From Oikopleura dioica (lineage: Eukaryota > Chordata > Appendicularia > Copelata > Oikopleuridae): 64,000 bases of DNA. Below, piece by piece: positions 51,709 through 62,789 of the stretch. Both the position numbers and the translations under genes were made by a program. A model generated the notes under the pieces. It did no database searches. It was given only the letters and a program-made list of their open reading frames with translations, and was not told where the DNA came from. Location of the stretch: NCBI GenBank assembly GCA_907165135.1, contig OU015566.1, forward strand, positions 6,618,157-6,682,156, read 5' to 3'. Each line of letters starts with the position of its first letter. The first letter of the stretch is position 1.

Positions 51709-53766
51709 TTACGTTGGAAAAGAAATAGGACTTTGAGGAACCGAGCTGTCCGAAGGATGATGACGGGTGAGCTCTTTCAACTCCTGCTCCTTCAGATCGT
51801 TTAGCCGGTTGAAATGCGGACCCAGAAGATGTTCCTGAACGAGGGGTGCGATCTCGTTCATTTCGTTATCGCGATTTTTGGGTTGAACGCGGCGAAATGC
51901 CGAGCCATTTTGCGTTGCGCTGAGATTTCGGATTTGCAAAAATTTATAGGAAAAAGGGATGAAAAAATCCCTTTTTCAGGGCTCCGTAGCCTGAGTCAGG
52001 TTTCTGAAGCGGCTTTCATTGAAGCTCTTTCAGAACCCTGACTCAGGATTTATACTCAGGTTGCCGACCCGAGATATTAGTCATTTAGTAACTAATTTTG
52101 TTCGAAAAGAAAGTTGCGGTTATTTCTGGTCTCCAAAATCTCCAAAAACGATGAAGTTTCAACTCCATGTTTGCTTGATAAACAGAGCATAACAAAGGAA
52201 GGTCAATGATGGCTAATCCTCGCCTGAGCTCAATCTTGCCTTCTGATTTTCGCCGATTGAAGTTGTCGAGAGTTTGAGAGTTTTCCGTTCCAGTCGGCTG
52301 CAAGTCTTAGTATGGTTACTTTCTGGATCAATTATTATTTTTACCTTTTATGCTGCAAGCAACTTTTTCTTGAAAGAGGCAATTTATGTTTCGGTTGAGT
52401 AGAGTCGCAAGATACGCTGCCTTAAAATAGAATTATTCAACAAGCCCGACGACTTTTTAGAGAATTAATAAAATAATTATTTACACCGTTCTAGTGGCTC
52501 CAAAAAACTTTTTCAATAATCAATTAAAAAAGTCACCAATTTGAATTGAAACCACCCTGAGCTCGGCAACCTGAATTGAAAACCTGAGTCAGGGTCCGAA
52601 CGAAGGTACTTTGATTTCAGACCCTGACTCAGGTTTTTAACACAGGTCGCCGAGGCCAGCAAGAACCTCTTTGAGATTCCCATTTTAACGGATTTTATAG
52701 CCCTCAATAGAGTCATCAGTTGAGCCGAAAATTTGTTAAAATGGGGACCACTTTTTTGTCGATTATTTTTTGGAGCAATCACTGTTTTAAATAATTATTG
52801 AATTATTTAAAGGGTCAATGAAAGTGTATTCACCTCTGGACTTAAGGATATAAGCTATGAATTGGAACTTTCGTAGCGCCTAAATGCGTAGTAGGATCAT
52901 TTTCATTTCAAAAGCAATCCTGTCTAAAAATGCGCGCAAAACTCAAATATGGTATTTTTAAAAAAAATTTTATTGAAAATTTTCCTTTTAGAGCGATTTC
53001 AAATCTTACTCTCTCGATTTCTCGAAATTTTTCCATTGAATCGCTAAAACTAAACCGTGTCTTTTATTTCGATGATGTTAAGCTAGAAAATTGACGGGCC
53101 TTTATTTCGAAACTCTTTTGAATTTTTATTCTAGCGTTTTCCTCTTTCTTGCTCGTGTTTTTCTTCTTTTTGTGCTTTTTCGCTTGCAACCAATCAAAGC
53201 GCTCCGCTCAACCGCGCCACTCTCACGGAAAAGAGGAGTCGAGAGAGCGAGCGCCCAGCGCGCCGCTTTTTACACTATTCGCGCGCTTGGTAAGCCTCAT
53301 GGAAATGGCTCTAAAATCGGTTTCGGTCGGAATTAGGGAAAACTGATCCGTCAATTTTGTAGATAAGGGTTAAGAGAAATTATTTATCGAAAAAACTGGA
53401 CCGATTTAGTGGAAAAAATTCGAGGAATCGAGAGAGTAAGATTTGAAATCGCTCTAAAAGGAAAATTTTCAATAAATTTTTTTTTTAAAGTACCATATTT
53501 GAGTTTTGCGTGCATTTTTAGGTAGGATTACTTTTGAAGTGAAAATGATCCTACTTCGCATTTAGGCGCTACGAAAGTTCAAATTCATAGCGTATATCCT
53601 TAATACCTGGAATTGACTTCTCGATAATGATAAGTCAATTTGGTCTTTGTCGATTTTCTTCTGAAGCGCCCTGGAAGAAAGGAAGTGAAGAAAGAAAAAC
53701 GATGAAGAAAGGTTACCTCTCTGATTGTGGAAGACTGGGATTGTCGGGAGCGACGTCCCTGCTCAT
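51709..53766 (-). CDS. Unknown intracellular protein, about five exons
   Basis: Provisional model from the ATG at 53766: MSRDVAPDNPSLPQSER, then ALQKKIDKDQIDLSLSRSQF (53599 to about 53660), then after a 1.16-kb intron AAYLATLLNRNINCLFQEKV, LDNFNRRKSEGKIELRRGLA and IIDLPLLCSVYQANMELKL. The last exon is ATQNGSAFRRVQPKNRDNEM and LVQEHLLGPHFNRLNDLKEQ, ending about 51709. No signal peptide or membrane helix. Phases agree at the first three joins. I do not recognise the family. The end is uncertain because the stop overlaps a good GTAAGC donor. Introns carry two family A MITEs and a large foldback element whose right terminus provides the GT donor at 53598. Confidence 0.5.
51979..52074. mobile_element. 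Inverted-repeat MITE, family A (copy 5)
   Basis: About 96 bp, GGCTCCGTAGCCTGAGTCAG on the left and CCCTGACTCAGG...AGGTTGCCGACCCGAG on the right. It lies between the last two exons of the unknown gene. Confidence 0.75.
52559..52657. mobile_element. Inverted-repeat MITE, family A (copy 6, best preserved)
   Basis: 99 bp. The left CTCGGCAACCTG...AACCTGAGTCAGGGTC mirrors the right GACCCTGACTCAGGTTT...CAGGTCGCCGAG. It lies inside the long intron of the unknown gene. Confidence 0.85.
52834..53611. mobile_element. Foldback element forming most of a long intron
   Basis: Inverted arms of about 220 bp (52836-53060 and 53390-53610), each passing through GGATATA..GCTATGAAT, CTTTCGTAGCGCC and AGAGCGATTTCAAATCTTAC motifs. 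The spacer of about 330 bp is partly GC-rich. On the minus strand the terminal CCAGGTATTAAGG contains the splice donor CAG/GTATTAAG of the host gene. Confidence 0.85.
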
Positions 53767-56077
53767 CGTGAAAACCAATCACCTGGAAAATAGAGCGTTA
53801 TGTTCTGAATAAAATCTAATAAATACCCATTTGTTTATTCAGTAGATTCAAAAATAACCGTTCTAATTCGTTAAAAGGCGGAGAAAAAAGCCCCGAGAAA
53901 AGAAAATTTGATGATGAAATCAAGGAAGACTACGAAGCAAAATAATAATCGAAAAAGCCAGGCCATAAATTATTAAAACTGTAGCGACCGAAATAGATAA
54001 TTGAATTTTATATTTGGATGGCTTGAACTTTAGTCAACAATAAAAAGAAGATAGCATTGACTCAATGAGTCAGATTTATTTCAAAGAATTGAGGTGAACT
54101 CTGACGAGAATCTGACGAGCTTTTGACATGGTGTCAGGTGTTTTCGTTGTTGAAAACACGCTCTCTTATTCAAGTCGTTTTTTGGATGAACAATCAATAA
54201 ATTGGAGTTTATACAAGGCAAAATTTGTAGCGAGATTGTACTTAGTAGATGGCTCAATAACTTCAATTCTTAAATAAATTAGTCAACAGTTCCTGATTCT
54301 GAATTATTTATTTTGAAGACAGAGAGACAACTTTAGGATTGCGCTACTGTAGGATAGGCGCTTTACCGCTATCAAGTAACCCTCATCAAAAATTCAGCAC
54401 AAGAAATGATGACCAAAAATCTTCAAAATCGAAGAGTTATCCGAAGACTCTTAAATTTTATCTCAACGCAAGGGAGGATAAAGGTCTTGATCCCTTCGTT
54501 CCGAAAATTAAGATAAGAGATAGAGCTGACTTCAAGCTGATTAATTATTGATAAAGAACTTCAAAAGGGGAAAACGGGGAAAATCTCCAGCGGCTGGAAA
54601 AAATGTCAAAAACGAATAATAATTTTCATCAAGCAATAACACAATTACTATTATCAGAAAAAATGCGATAAGAACAAGGACAGGGTTAAATTCGGTATCG
54701 CGTATTGGAGGGCGCTCGCGGGGGCAGAAAACGTGCGGATAACCGCTTCGAACCGCTCAAGTAGAACATCAAAAAATCAGCTCAAGAAAATCGTTCTAGA
54801 TTTGCGCAATTGACAATTGTAATGTTTGCTGTTTTGCACTTTTGGTCAGACTAATCTCTGGCCAGATTCTCAAGCGCCACATAAAAGCTAATAAAAAGAA
54901 GTGGACTATTGAAGAAAGTCAAGTTCTGACTAAAACTTGAAAAGTTGATAATAATGAAAATGCCGGCTAGGGGGGAAGAGATTAGAAGGGTTGAAAACTG
55001 CCTCAGGGCAAATTTTTCGTTTGGGGTTAAAATTTTGAAAATTACGGTCGATGGATTTTTCGACTTTTGGCTTTTTCAAGATGGTTGGAATCGATTTGGG
55101 CGGAGATTAGACTACTTCAAAAAGGGGCTGAAAATGGGTCAGGGACCAGGTGTAGAGGAAAAAATTGGAAATTTTTGGAAAGAAAAGTTATGAAATTAAT
55201 AAATTTTAAAAGAAAAACTTGAGAAAAAGCCCGAAATCCTCAGAAAGTAATGCTCCTTATTCAAATATTTTCAACTTTTCCCGGTCCAAAAAAGCTCGTC
55301 TAAAATCTCAAAAGAATTTTGCCGACTTACCCTTTTCAAAAAGATTATCTCTGGTTTTCTGATAAAAAATCTCACACGTGATAAGCCCAAAAATCACAGA
55401 TAAACAAATCTAGAAATCAACAACTACAGGGACTTACTGATTTCGCAATTTTAAAAATACTTTCTTCTTTTTCTTCAAAATTTCTCTTTATAATTTTTTT
55501 CTTAGTTGAAATTCTAGTTTTTTTTTTCTTTTCAGCACAACTCTCTTTTTGAATTCGGTAAAAAGGGGGAAAGGTAGGAGAAAGTGCGGTTTCTCGATGA
55601 TGAAATGAAAAAAGGCAGAAAATAAAAAAAAAGTGAGGTTACATCACAAACGTCCTCGGAGAGAGCGAGCCAGAGAGAGGGAGAGAGCCCTGAGTAGCGC
55701 GGCGGCAGCACACACGCACGTACGGTGGCCGACCAACTCGCCTCGATTCGTTTACCGCACTCGCCAGCTCCACCACCACGCTACCACACCACCAGCGCGC
55801 TACAGCATATGAAAGTTTTCTGGAGACATGGAGGAGTTTTCTTTAATCTTCAAAATTTTCAATAGAAAAAATGCCTTTATTAGCTTAATTATTGCTGAAT
55901 TTTCACTGATAACTTATCAGTAACTTATGTCACATAAATTATGTGATAAGGGTTTTTTATCAATATATTAAAAAATGGATGATGTTGGCTCACTTTGTAC
56001 CCTACTCAAGTCCAAGTCGGCTCTAAGAGCTCCACTGTTGCTGTTAATTTTTCTTGAGCCGTGGATTGAAGCTTTTG
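53767..56077. other. Gene-poor stretch with a GC-rich island
   Basis: About 2.3 kb. Mostly AT-rich with no domain-bearing frame. From about 55655 to 55810 there is a purine-rich run (GAGAGAGCGAGCCAGAGAGA) followed by a GC-rich segment with CACACGCACG and CCACCACC motifs, which could be a promoter or untranslated leader of the plus-strand gene downstream. An 82-codon plus-strand frame at 54945-55193 has no similarity and looks spurious. Confidence 0.4.
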
Positions 56078-57495
56078 ATGGATCGAAAAAATTTGACTGA
56101 TCGAGAATTCGATAAGGTCGAAATCCAGGCTTGAAGTCGAATCTGCAAGCAGATCGAAAATGATAGAGCAAGGCCCCGTGAGAAAAAGAAACCGTCGGAG
56201 TCATTCTTTGAAGATGTTTTTCTTTTGCTGAAATCGAATGATTCGGTCGCGCGAAAAAAAGGAAGTCGCTATTATCGGCGAATGAGAAAGCACTTCCAAG
56301 GCTAGGTTTTCCCAGAAGATCATATTCAATTCCAGAAACGGAAAAATCGAGCCAAGAGCAAAGAGAGAAGATGATTTCCGAAGCGAATTTCACTCTCGAA
56401 ACTGTGGAATTCATTGTCGACGATGGCTTCTTCTATTTGATGATCCATCTTGCCGGTAAGAGTGGATTCACTTTCGCCTCGAATTTTATTTTTTACAAGA
56501 GGACCCGACCTTCCAGGAACTTGTGATCATTCGAGAACTGATGATGGCCCGTCTCCGAGCGGATCTTGGTGATGTCTGCAACCAGGTAACATACCCCCCC
56601 CCTAAATTTCCGCGCAATTCGTGGTATTTCGCCCAAGTTTACGTTTCCTAACTTTTCCGAAACCCCCGAAATTTACGCTTCCTCGCGTTCCCCCGCGTTT
56701 CCAAATTTCTTCTCCTAACTTTTCCGCGTGCGCCCAAATTTACTCGCGACCCGCTGAAATGCGCGTCAAGTTGACAATGCTAATGATTCATTAACGGGCG
56801 CGAAAGAAAATTTAGTAATACTTATTTATTAGTGCATGTTTTCAAAGTTGTATTGACAGAAATTTTAACTCAACTTAGAATAGATAATTATAAGTAACAG
56901 GCGAATACTAAAAGCATGTGAAAAGCAGTCGAATACAGTTGGTTTTCAGGTACTTGATGCGCTAGAATTGGAAATTTTTAGTGGCTTGGACACATAAAAA
57001 TCATACCATTCGAGTAACTTAAAATATTGAGGTCAGGATTTTGCTCCGCAGAAGTCGTAACGACTTCTGAAATGAAAAATTCTGAATAAAAACTTCTCAT
57101 CCATCTTCACTGTAATAATAATCCAAGATAACATAAGATAGGGCTGCCCTATAACGGCATCTGGCTTTTTATAATCCTTTCTTTCCTTTCTTTGCCCGGA
57201 GCGAGCTAAACAAGACTTTTGCGCACTCAGAAAGTCAACCGGCGAAGCCAATCAGCGCCGCTAGAGTAAATTTGGGAGCGCGCGGAAAAGTTAAGCGGCG
57301 TAAATTTGGGGGTTTTTGAACAATTCAGGAAGAGTAAATTACGGAAAATGTACCGAGGAATGCGCGAAAACTTGGGGGTGGGGTATGTTAACTTGCTCAA
57401 ACTTTTCGTAAATAAAAAACTCTTTCTTCAAGATACAAATTTTGTTCAAGTACCCAGCTTGTGATGAGTGCCACAACGAAGATTGTCGATTCTGA
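56078..57495 (+). CDS. Unknown intracellular protein ending in a Cys/His motif
   Basis: Model: ATG at 56078 (MDRKNLTDREFDK), a 33-nt intron with GT-AG ends, a long exon with basic segments (RARPREKKKPSESFFEDVFL, SVAKKRKSLLSANEKALPRL), then MISEANFTLETVEFIVDDGF and FFYLMIHLA. A further intron at 56446 leads to EDPTFQELVIIRELMMARLR and ADLGDVCNQ, and after an intron of about 845 nt the end IQILFKYPACDECHNEDCRF, stop 57495. Phases match at all joins. Helical, no signal peptide, C-terminal CxxCHxxxC possibly metal-binding. Family not recognised. An antisense open frame of 148 codons over the same exon was rejected because it lacks splice support. Confidence 0.55.
56587..57392. mobile_element. Foldback element with CCCC-rich ends, forming an intron
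   Basis: The left end TAACATACCCCCCCCC...TTCCGCGC is mirrored by the right end GCGCGAAAAC..GGGGTGGGGTATGTTA. Subterminal AAATTTACG/CGTAAATTT-like motifs also invert. The host gene's donor CAG/GTAACATACC lies at the left terminus (56586); the acceptor is about 37 bp beyond the right terminus. Confidence 0.75.
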
Positions 57496-57875
57496 CTTCA
57501 AGATTTCCGACATTTCAAATTTCTTACTTCTGCCAAAAAACGCCTAAAAGATTACTTCCTGCCTGTAAAAAAACAATTTCGGAACAATTAAGCAAAAAAA
57601 AAATGTTAGGATCCTTCGTTGAACACAGTAGAATGACCTTTTACAAGTATTTTCCGGGCATCATAAAAATGAGATTTTAATCCGTTCAATAACCAGCATC
57701 ATAAAATTCTGACGTCTCTGAACTCTGATCGATGAACTCAAGCCCGCTCGAAAACCGCCAAATCATCAGATCACAATAGGATGATTTGGTTGCTGAGAAA
57801 ATCCTCAGCTGGCGCCCGGATAAAAGCAAATTTTGATGCTCCAGAGCTTCCAAGTAACTTGCAAGATTCGATAAG
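57496..57875. other. Short intergenic stretch
   Basis: 380 bp between two plus-strand genes. Minus-strand open frame 57686-57934 overlaps the next gene's signal-peptide exon and has no support. Nothing else seen. Confidence 0.4.
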
Positions 57876-58579
57876 ATGAAGATTTTTGCCACCTTAGCTG
57901 CCATCGCTCGGGCAATCGACGATAACACCGCCACGAACTTGATTCAATCGGAGCTCAGCAGGTTTCCCACTAGAGATAATCATACTTATCAGTTTCCCAG
58001 AGGATCAATTTAAAGTCAATGAATTAAGATGCCAGTCGTACGGAACCTACCACGAAACCTGCGTGGAGAATATCCGAAGTGCTTTTGCCCAGCGATACAA
58101 CGTAAATGTCACGTGTGCTTACACATCTGACTGGATGAATGTCGGCGGCGTGACCTGGTGGTTCGGCAATGTTCAGAACTACGGAGCGGTCATGTGCGGC
58201 GAGTTGACTTACACTGATGTCAACCAGAAGTAAGTGCTCTCTCTGAGTCATCGTTACCGTACTCTATAAGGGGCAATGTTTTGACGGTAAACCTTCACAT
58301 TCCTTCTTTTCTGTTCCAAAAATAACTCCTCTCGTTTCTAGTATTTTGGATAGCTACAGCCGAGACGCTTCTTACGACTGCTGGGGCTTCTACGGGCAGC
58401 AGTACAACAACTGCGTCGCCAGCTACCTCAGTAACAACGCGGCCGACTACTTCTGCGCTGGAGCTCGATCCTACAATATCCTCGTCTCTGACCCTGCTTA
58501 TCAGTACTGGGGCGGCTGGGGAGCAGCTTATTCCAACGCTGGCGAAGCTTACGTCATTGCTTACTGCATCTACCGATAG
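57876..58579 (+). CDS. Secreted Trp/Tyr-rich protein of unknown family
   Basis: Signal peptide MKIFATLAAIARA from the ATG at 57876. Three exons follow: SYGTYHETCVENIRSAFAQR with VNVTCAYTSDWMNVGGVTWW and FGNVQNYGAVMCGELTYTDV; then (from about 58342) DASYDCWGFYGQQYNNCVAS and YFCAGARSYNILVSDPAY, QYWGGWGAAYSNAGEAYVIA, YCIYR, stop 58579. Phases agree (2 then 2). Even spacing of Cys suggests disulfides, and the GGVTWWFGN / GGWGAAYSN pattern hints at two related halves. An AATAAA follows at about 58586. Extracellular; function unknown. Confidence 0.75.
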
Positions 58580-58789
58580 ACTTTGAATAAACGAATACTG
58601 ACATTTCAAAATTTCTTGCTATTGAAACTCCTCAAATCTTCTGCAAATGCATGTCGATTCATCATAAAATATCGAAAATTCTGATGATATAATCAACTTT
58701 CATGAGAATTGTTTGATAAAAACATCTGGACTTTTCCATGGAATCGCTTAATTTAAAATTTCTCTTGAAATTGACAGTAGACTAGAGAG

Positions 58790-60467
58790 ATGCTGCTGTG
58801 TCGGGCCCTTTTTCTATCATCAGTAACTGCGATTGAGCGAAGAACGGATGTAGAATGCCAGTAAGTTTTGGAAGTAATTGATATAAATTGTAGTGGCTGC
58901 GCTTGAAAACAGTTTTGCTCAAAAATGTTTCAGAGATCAAGAAATTCATGACAATTGCTTGACCGGTTGTCGACTCGTTTACATCGACTGTCTGTCGAAC
59001 TGTGAATCATCGTTTTGCAACAGCGAATGCTTGCTCGAATTCCAAGGTATACTTTACCTCATGAGAAGGACCTTATATTTACTGATTTGAAGACTGCGAT
59101 GCCTCCTGTCCTTGTGGCTACAACTGTCCCTCTGGATGCAAAGACTGTGTCGACCATCCTCTTTGTGGCTCTGCTTGTGAAGATCCTCAAATCAACAATG
59201 ATGAGTATCGATTGTGTGTAAATGAGGAAATCTACCAGCTGGATTTGTGCTTGAAAGACTGTACCGCGGATTTAAATTGCCATGATTCCTGCTACGAGTC
59301 TTACAGAGAAGGCGTTTTACGGTGCCCATGCATGGAAGGGAGTTCAACAACGACCACTTCTCCTGCAACAACGACAGACTCCGGACCTATTTCGCCTGTA
59401 AGTTTTCATCAAAAATAATCATCACGAGTGTTTTCAGAGCGATATTTTTATTCTTTCCATTTTGCACGATGTCGAGCTAAGCTATCTCATGAATGGGGAT
59501 GGGTCGTCGAATTTTCCTGCTAATATAACTCAACAGATGCAAGATCAAGTCACCTACTCAAAGCATGCGATGATTCAGGACACTCTTTATATCTTTGGAA
59601 CGCAAACCAAAGTATTTCTTCCTCACATAGGATTACAGAGTAAAATTAATCATCATTCATAGATCGCAAAACTTGATGGTTGCAATATTGTCGAGCTCGC
59701 ACAAAAATTACTCTTCGATCGATCCGAGCATACGGAAGCTTTGTCCATTGATGATGGAACGAGAGGTACATCCTTGCTTCTTATTGCGCTCAGAAAGATC
59801 TTTAGCACTGATTTGCTTCGCCTATACAAATTACCAGAATTTGCCCGTTTGTGAGATATTTGATGGAGAGGCCTCTGAAGTCACATTCAACTCGTCCGCT
59901 ACCCATCTTCATGGAGGTCTTGGTTTTTATAAAGGGCAGCCAACAACAACCGGATGCCACAGAGAAAAACATCCAAAGACGGAGACTTTGGGCGTGAATG
60001 GGTGGACAGATTTACCTGACTTTCCAGAGTATGTTCCGCATGTCAGGGTCTTTATTTGAATTCATTCTTCGTGTCTTTCAGAAAACCGGAAGCTTGCCAT
60101 AATCTTATTGGTTTGCGGAACGGTGCAATGATTCTTGTTGGCGGATATTCTTATACGCCTCGAATTTGGCAATTGAAAGATGAAACATGGACGAAACTTG
60201 GCGAATTAGAAATGGTTAGCTTTGAGGGAATAATTTCAAACTCAAAAATGTTTGTTTCAGGAACATGGACTTGGATCCGCAATTTACATCAACAATTACA
60301 TCTTTGTCTACCCAGGAGGTCCGGCCAATGACGCTGGACATGCTGTTCAACGAATCGATTTGACAGATGAAGAAGAGTTCATCTCATCAGAAATCATTGG
60401 AACTCATTCTGGATGGTACAAACACCCGATTCTGTATGTCGCACCTGAAGACTACTGTGTTGAATAA
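58790..60467 (+). CDS. Secreted protein: Cys-rich module, Thr-rich linker, Kelch-like repeats
   Basis: Signal peptide MLLCRALFLSSVTA at 58790. A Cys-rich region (CLTGCRLVYIDCLSNCESSF, CPCGYNCPSGCKDCVDHPLC) shares the CPCxxNCPxGCxxC signature of the tandem family at 10-13 kb. A Thr/Ser linker (TTTTSPATTTDS) follows, then beta-propeller-like segments: YSKHAMIQDTLYIFGTQTK, SLALICFAYTNYQNLPVCEI, HNLIGLRNGAMILVGGYS, WTKLGELE and AIYINNYIFVYPGGPANDAG, ending APEDYCVE at 60467. Introns of 28-60 nt. The mix of a secreted Cys-rich module with extracellular Kelch blades is unusual. Role unknown; adhesion or matrix binding is a guess. Confidence 0.7.
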
Positions 60468-60825
60468 TGATAAGAACGCTGTTTTGTCAAAAAAGTATTG
60501 ATAAAGTCCTTGTCAAATAAAGAATGAGAAGTTTTGCAAATTTTTGCAGATTTTTCAAAACCAAGGAATAAAAACACACTTTGAGATGTCGAACTGTCAG
60601 TCAAAAGGCTGCAGCGACGACTCTCATAAACGAGTTTTTACAATCGCTATTTTCATTATAGATTTTTCTCTTCTAGAGATCACTTGCGATGATTATTGAT
60701 GAAGATAATAAAAGGATTGCAAATGCATTTTCAAAAACAAGAGTTAGGGTATTTTATTTTTGAGTCTATCTGCTGCCAGATATAAAATGTTATGTTAGTG
60801 CCTTGATTGCGATTGCGTTGGTACT

Positions 60826-62133
60826 TTGCGACGGAAAGGAAAGAGAGTGTACTTATTTCCTGAAGAAGTTTTAGCCACTCGAAGTATTCGTACGCAAAAA
60901 CATGATTTCAAAAAGAAGAAATTGTTGATCAAAAAAGTCAGCCTCGCTGAGCACGGAAACTCTACCAACCCCCAGCAGTACACTTATCTTACACTCGGTT
61001 CTATTTTCTGGATTACAATCATGCTTATAGGTAAATTTATCTATAAGGTATATTAATTCGCTTATTTCTTTTGAAGCCAATTACGTCTCCCTGCAAAAAT
61101 TAAATCGAGGTGGCACTACTTTCCTGACTTCCACCTGTCATAGAAATTACAAAGAATGCGTTAAAATAGCAACGATGGACTACTGCGGCCATTTGATGAA
61201 GCAATGTTACGAGACTGAAGAGTTTATCCTTCCTGCACCCTTCGTCGAAATAGAGTCAGAAGAGGAAGAAGCTCTCACTTATTCTAAGGAAGATAACGAA
61301 GTCAATCTCCGCCGCTGCCAAAAGAAAAATTTTTACGACCAGAAAATCTGTCGTCATCTTTGTTCAACAACGCTTGTTCTGGAATCAACAACGAGTACTT
61401 CCATTTCCCCTGCGAATCAATTTGCTTTGATTTGACAAGGTCTTCTCGTTCTGGTGAAATTTGTCCTGGTCAGAGATATTGCTCAAGCGGCTGTCCTTGT
61501 CCATTTTACAAGTGTGAAAAAAACTTCTCCCAGCAGAGATTAAGTCCTCTTTTTGATCTTAACCAGTCGGGAAATCAATCTATGTCGTCGGGTTCAATCT
61601 CAAGAAGGTCAGCATCGTCGTCAACGTATTCACCGTCAACAATGTCAACAGTGTCGACAATGTCAACAACGAAAACGGCATCGTCAAAGATGTCGACATC
61701 GACAACAAGAGCAACAAGAACCGCTATGCCAACAGAGTCATCTTCAACACAATCAACGTCGACGGAGACAACAATATATTATGATTATGAGCAATATGAT
61801 GGAGAGGAAGTCATAGAATTCATTTCTATGGAAGAGACGATGAGAGAACAAAAGTTTCCGATCATTCTTTCTGATTTTCAAGAAAAATCAATGAAAATTA
61901 ATGTTTCGGATGACTTTTTCCCTTATGAATGTTTTTGTTTGTTCACTTATTTTTTTATCGAAACCAAAAAAACAAAAACTCGCTACATAGTCGATTGGTG
62001 CAACCTTTCTCAATGGCGAACATTACTTGGTCGATGCTATTGGAAATCTCATGAAAGTAAAAGAAAAAGACCTTTCCTCGGTATTGATTGCGAATCGTCA
62101 AAAGAACATGTAGGGGCGAGTACTTTTCAGTGA
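60826..62133 (+). CDS. Probable single-pass membrane protein with Cys-rich and Ser/Thr-rich ectodomain
   Basis: A basic N-terminal part leads to a TM helix (YLTLGSIFWITIMLIG) at about 60978-61030. After a 46-nt intron comes an ectodomain with spaced cysteines (TCHRNYKECVKIATMDYCGH), an acidic stretch (EIESEEEEALTYSKEDNEVN), then CSGINNEYFHFPCESICFDL and CPGQRYCSSGCPCPFYKC. A long Ser/Thr tract (STVSTMSTTKTASSKMSTST) of mucin type and a final acidic segment end at 62133. The frame changes near 61340-61370, where an intron or error must lie. The start is not certain, and the gene may continue into the exons after 62640. No family recognised. Confidence 0.45.
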
Positions 62134-62149
62134 TTTAATTTGTCATTAA

Positions 62150-62630
62150 CCCGTTAACAGGCGCGTGGCTGTCTCACGGCCACGCAGCCTTTGGAGAGCG
62201 ATAAGATAGGCGAAAGTCTATTTTTTGTCGAAAATTTTTGTATTTCTTGAAAATTCAATCAATTCTCTGTCTGCTAGTATAAATTTGAAAAAAATCGGCC
62301 TGAAATTCTGCTCAGGAGACGCGAAAGAAAAATTTCAGTCAGCGAAAAAAGGGAAAACGTAATACAAATCGCCCGCCTTTTCCCTTCTTTCCCTTTTTCT
62401 TCAATCTCTGCGCCGAAAATGATGCAACTTTGACCTCAATTTTCAACCCCTAAACGAATCATAAAAATAAAAAAACTACATCTAGAAGAAAGAGAAGACG
62501 CTTCTGAATCATTTTGTCTCTTGAGAATTCTATTTTATCATCCCTAATTCTCAGAAAACACCAAAAGGTGCGTGGACTTCAGACAGCCACGCGCCCGTTA
62601 ACGCATAAGATCGGATGCCCAGTTAACGGG
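62150..62630. mobile_element. piggyBac-type MITE with TTAA target sites
   Basis: 481 bp between TTAA at 62146-62149 and TTAA at 62631-62634. Ends are CCCGTTAAC and GTTAACGGG. Subterminal GGCGCGTGGCTGTC (62160) is mirrored by GACAGCCACGCGCC (62582). TTAA duplication with CCC/GGG ends is the piggyBac superfamily signature; no transposase present. Confidence 0.85.
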
Positions 62631-62789
62631 TTAATAAGAGGATTCTTCGTCTTCCACTTTGGATCGTCGATCGGAACGCATCAAATCGAGATTCGCCTGA
62701 AGCAAAAAGACACAAAGGTTTTCTTCGTTGTTGTCATTTGAAAAAGGTCTTGAAATAATCGACACTCCATTTCGCTAGTCATTTCGATC

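Noticed and set aside
54945-55193. 82-codon plus-strand frame
   Set aside because: No similarity, no signal peptide, no polyadenylation signal in a convincing place, and AT-biased composition like its surroundings.
55968-56414. 148-codon minus-strand open frame
   Set aside because: The opposite strand carries a spliced gene with matching phases and better composition; the minus frame has no splice sites or motif.
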